64,000 nucleotides of DNA from positions 1,984,001 through 2,048,000 of the forward strand of contig JAALGY010000017.1 in the NCBI GenBank assembly GCA_032358165.1. Direction: 5' to 3'. The stretch is from Diplosphaera chodatii. Its lineage: Eukaryota > Chlorophyta > Trebouxiophyceae > Prasiolales > Stichococcaceae. Made by a program: the position numbers and the translations under genes. Shown here piece by piece: positions 62,851-64,000 of the stretch. The stretch's first letter is position 1. Every line of letters starts with the position of its first letter. The notes under the pieces were generated by a model. The model made no database searches. It was not told the DNA's origin and saw only the letters and a program-made list of their open reading frames with translations.

Positions 62851-63549
62851 TTTGTCCAGGCTCAACAGTGCAATGAATGCCTGACGTCTTTCGTGCGCCT
62901 GTCGCCCTGTTCTAGCTAAGCCACCGCCGATTCCGCCGATAAGCCGCCCTGCAGGCCTGCACTATTCACTGTCCTGCAGGATCATAGCTGTGGTCCAGCC
63001 ACCCTCTCGGCCTGTAAGCACTCCTTTCCTGCTTTTGGGTGCTGACTCCTCTGGCTCGTTGTAACATGATGTGCTTACTAGCCTGCTGTGGACAAAAACT
63101 TTGCGGCCGCACGTAAGCTGACACCGCCCCCAAACCAATGCATGCTCAGCATGAAGCACAGCGACACTTTCAATCAATAAGATCAGTGAAGCACTCGATC
63201 ATCGGGACGATGGCCTGAACATGTACATGAAGCTGCTGAATTTCACTGATGGCGGCCGATCGGCGCCGCCCAGGCTTTTCTTGGGCTGCTGTCAACCCCC
63301 TTTTATGCTGCACCCCCGTCCAGTTCTGATATGCATGGCATCATGTCTCATTCGCTGGCCGTCATCATGGCTGCTACTCTATCACTTTGACGGCGGCACT
63401 GTCAGTGGGCTGTAATCATTTGTCCAGTTGTCCGGTCACTTCTTGCTGTAGTACAGCAACAGCAATGATTGGTGTGATAGTTGCACTACATGGTGCTGCT
63501 TGACATCACCTTTCTGCAACGTGCTTGCGTCATCAGGAAGGTGCCTCAC
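62851..63549. other. Upstream region of gene N
   Basis: Promoter side of N (minus) and possibly the 3' side of partial gene O. No recognised coding exon. Confidence 0.4.
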
Positions 63550-63897
63550 CGTGGAGCATCTGGACATGTCATGGGCTCACTACGTCTACGCTTCACCGGC
63601 AGAGATCCTGCAGCAACGTGCTACATTGTGCTAAGGGAAGCCAAGCGGAGTGTGGAGGTAGTCATTGTGGTGTTGTGCAACCGTGCAATGTGCAACCCCA
63701 GCTACACACGACACTACCCCGCCTGAACTCAGCAGATGCACATGCCAGCGGAACATCAGCGTCACACCAGGTGCAGACGGGCGGTGAATTCGCGGCGGCT
63801 CGCTTTGGGGTTCACTGCGCGCCGCCGGTGGTGTGGGGGGCACCTCAGCGGCTGCCGCCCTGCGCTGCTCTGCGCCCGGGTCCCGCAACAGCGATTC
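63550..63897 (-). CDS. Gene O (partial): two in-phase exons of an unidentified gene
   Basis: On the minus strand, exon 63897-63768 lies between an AACAG acceptor and a GTGTGA donor. It is open and rich in Ala/Pro/Arg/Glu (SLLRDPGAEQRRAAAAEVPP). It ends in phase 1. The next exon, 63607-63550, lies between a CTGCAG acceptor and GTGAGG donor and continues in the matching phase (SLPVKRRRSEPMTCPDAPR). The gene would begin beyond the right edge; its 3' end was not found. No domain is seen; the KRRR patch could be a nuclear signal. Could be chance, as both exons are short. Confidence 0.35.
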
Positions 63898-64000
63898 CTG
63901 TTAGAAGCCAGTGTCCCAGCAGAATCAGTGCACAGCTCAACTCCATGTCGTTGTTGGGTGCGATGCTTCACTGGGACCCACACACGCTTGGATCAGTGGC
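63898..64000. other. Right edge of window
   Basis: Probably an intron of partial gene O. Nothing else is seen. Confidence 0.3.

Noticed and set aside
1..64000. CRISPR array, prokaryotic operon, transposon or viral insertion
   Set aside because: No regular repeat-spacer array, no terminal repeats with a transposase or reverse transcriptase, and no viral genes; all recognisable genes are intron-bearing and eukaryotic.

Overview
The window looks like nuclear DNA of a green alga, most likely a trebouxiophyte-type chlorophyte. It is GC-rich, and coding sequence is cut into many short exons (mostly 60-200 bp) separated by GT-AG introns with a strong GCAG acceptor. The gene set is plant/algal: OSCA-type channel, GT34 glycosyltransferases, plant-type glyoxylate reductase, berberine-bridge-like oxidase, a plastid coiled-coil protein and an intron-containing tRNA. 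I found no prokaryotic operon, CRISPR array, insertion sequence or virus. Unless stated, exon ends were read by eye from translation continuity plus GT/AG sites and can be off by a few bases.

Region 1 (about 0.3-25.5 kb) holds four paralogous multi-exon genes, here named A and B (plus strand) and C and D (minus strand), so the block reads ++/--. Each encodes a roughly 900-1000 residue secretory protein with the order signal peptide, PAN/apple-like module, degenerate GT34-like domain, second PAN/apple-like module, linker, intact-looking GT34 domain. The N-terminal GT copy has lost the DXD metal-binding motif while the C-terminal copy keeps it (DAD, DSD, DID, DID). This pseudoenzyme-plus-enzyme tandem protein family is the most unusual thing in the window. 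An intron-containing tRNA-Ser(UGA) sits between C and D.

Region 2 (26-38 kb): an unrecognised coiled-coil gene (E, plus), then a large OSCA/CSC1-type mechanosensitive channel gene (F, minus) with a long low-complexity insert.

Region 3 (39-45.3 kb): tRNA 2'-phosphotransferase Tpt1/KptA (G, minus), glyoxylate/succinic-semialdehyde reductase GLYR-like (H, minus), whose two adjacent introns are homologous to each other, and a divergently transcribed F-box/LRR-like gene (I, plus).

Region 4 (46-54 kb, minus): NELF-B/COBRA1 homologue (J), MOZART1/GIP1 homologue (K) whose stop lies only 89 bp upstream of the likely J start, and a SET/MYND (SMYD-type) methyltransferase (L).

Region 5 (54.4-64 kb, minus): secreted berberine-bridge-enzyme-like FAD oxidase with both covalent FAD sites (M), a plastid-targeted long coiled-coil protein reminiscent of MFP1 (N), and two in-phase exons of an unidentified gene at the right edge (O).

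Functional links: genes A-D probably modify glycans in the Golgi or secretory system. The tRNA-Ser and Tpt1 both belong to tRNA splicing, but nothing suggests they are co-regulated. The rest look like ordinary housekeeping neighbours.
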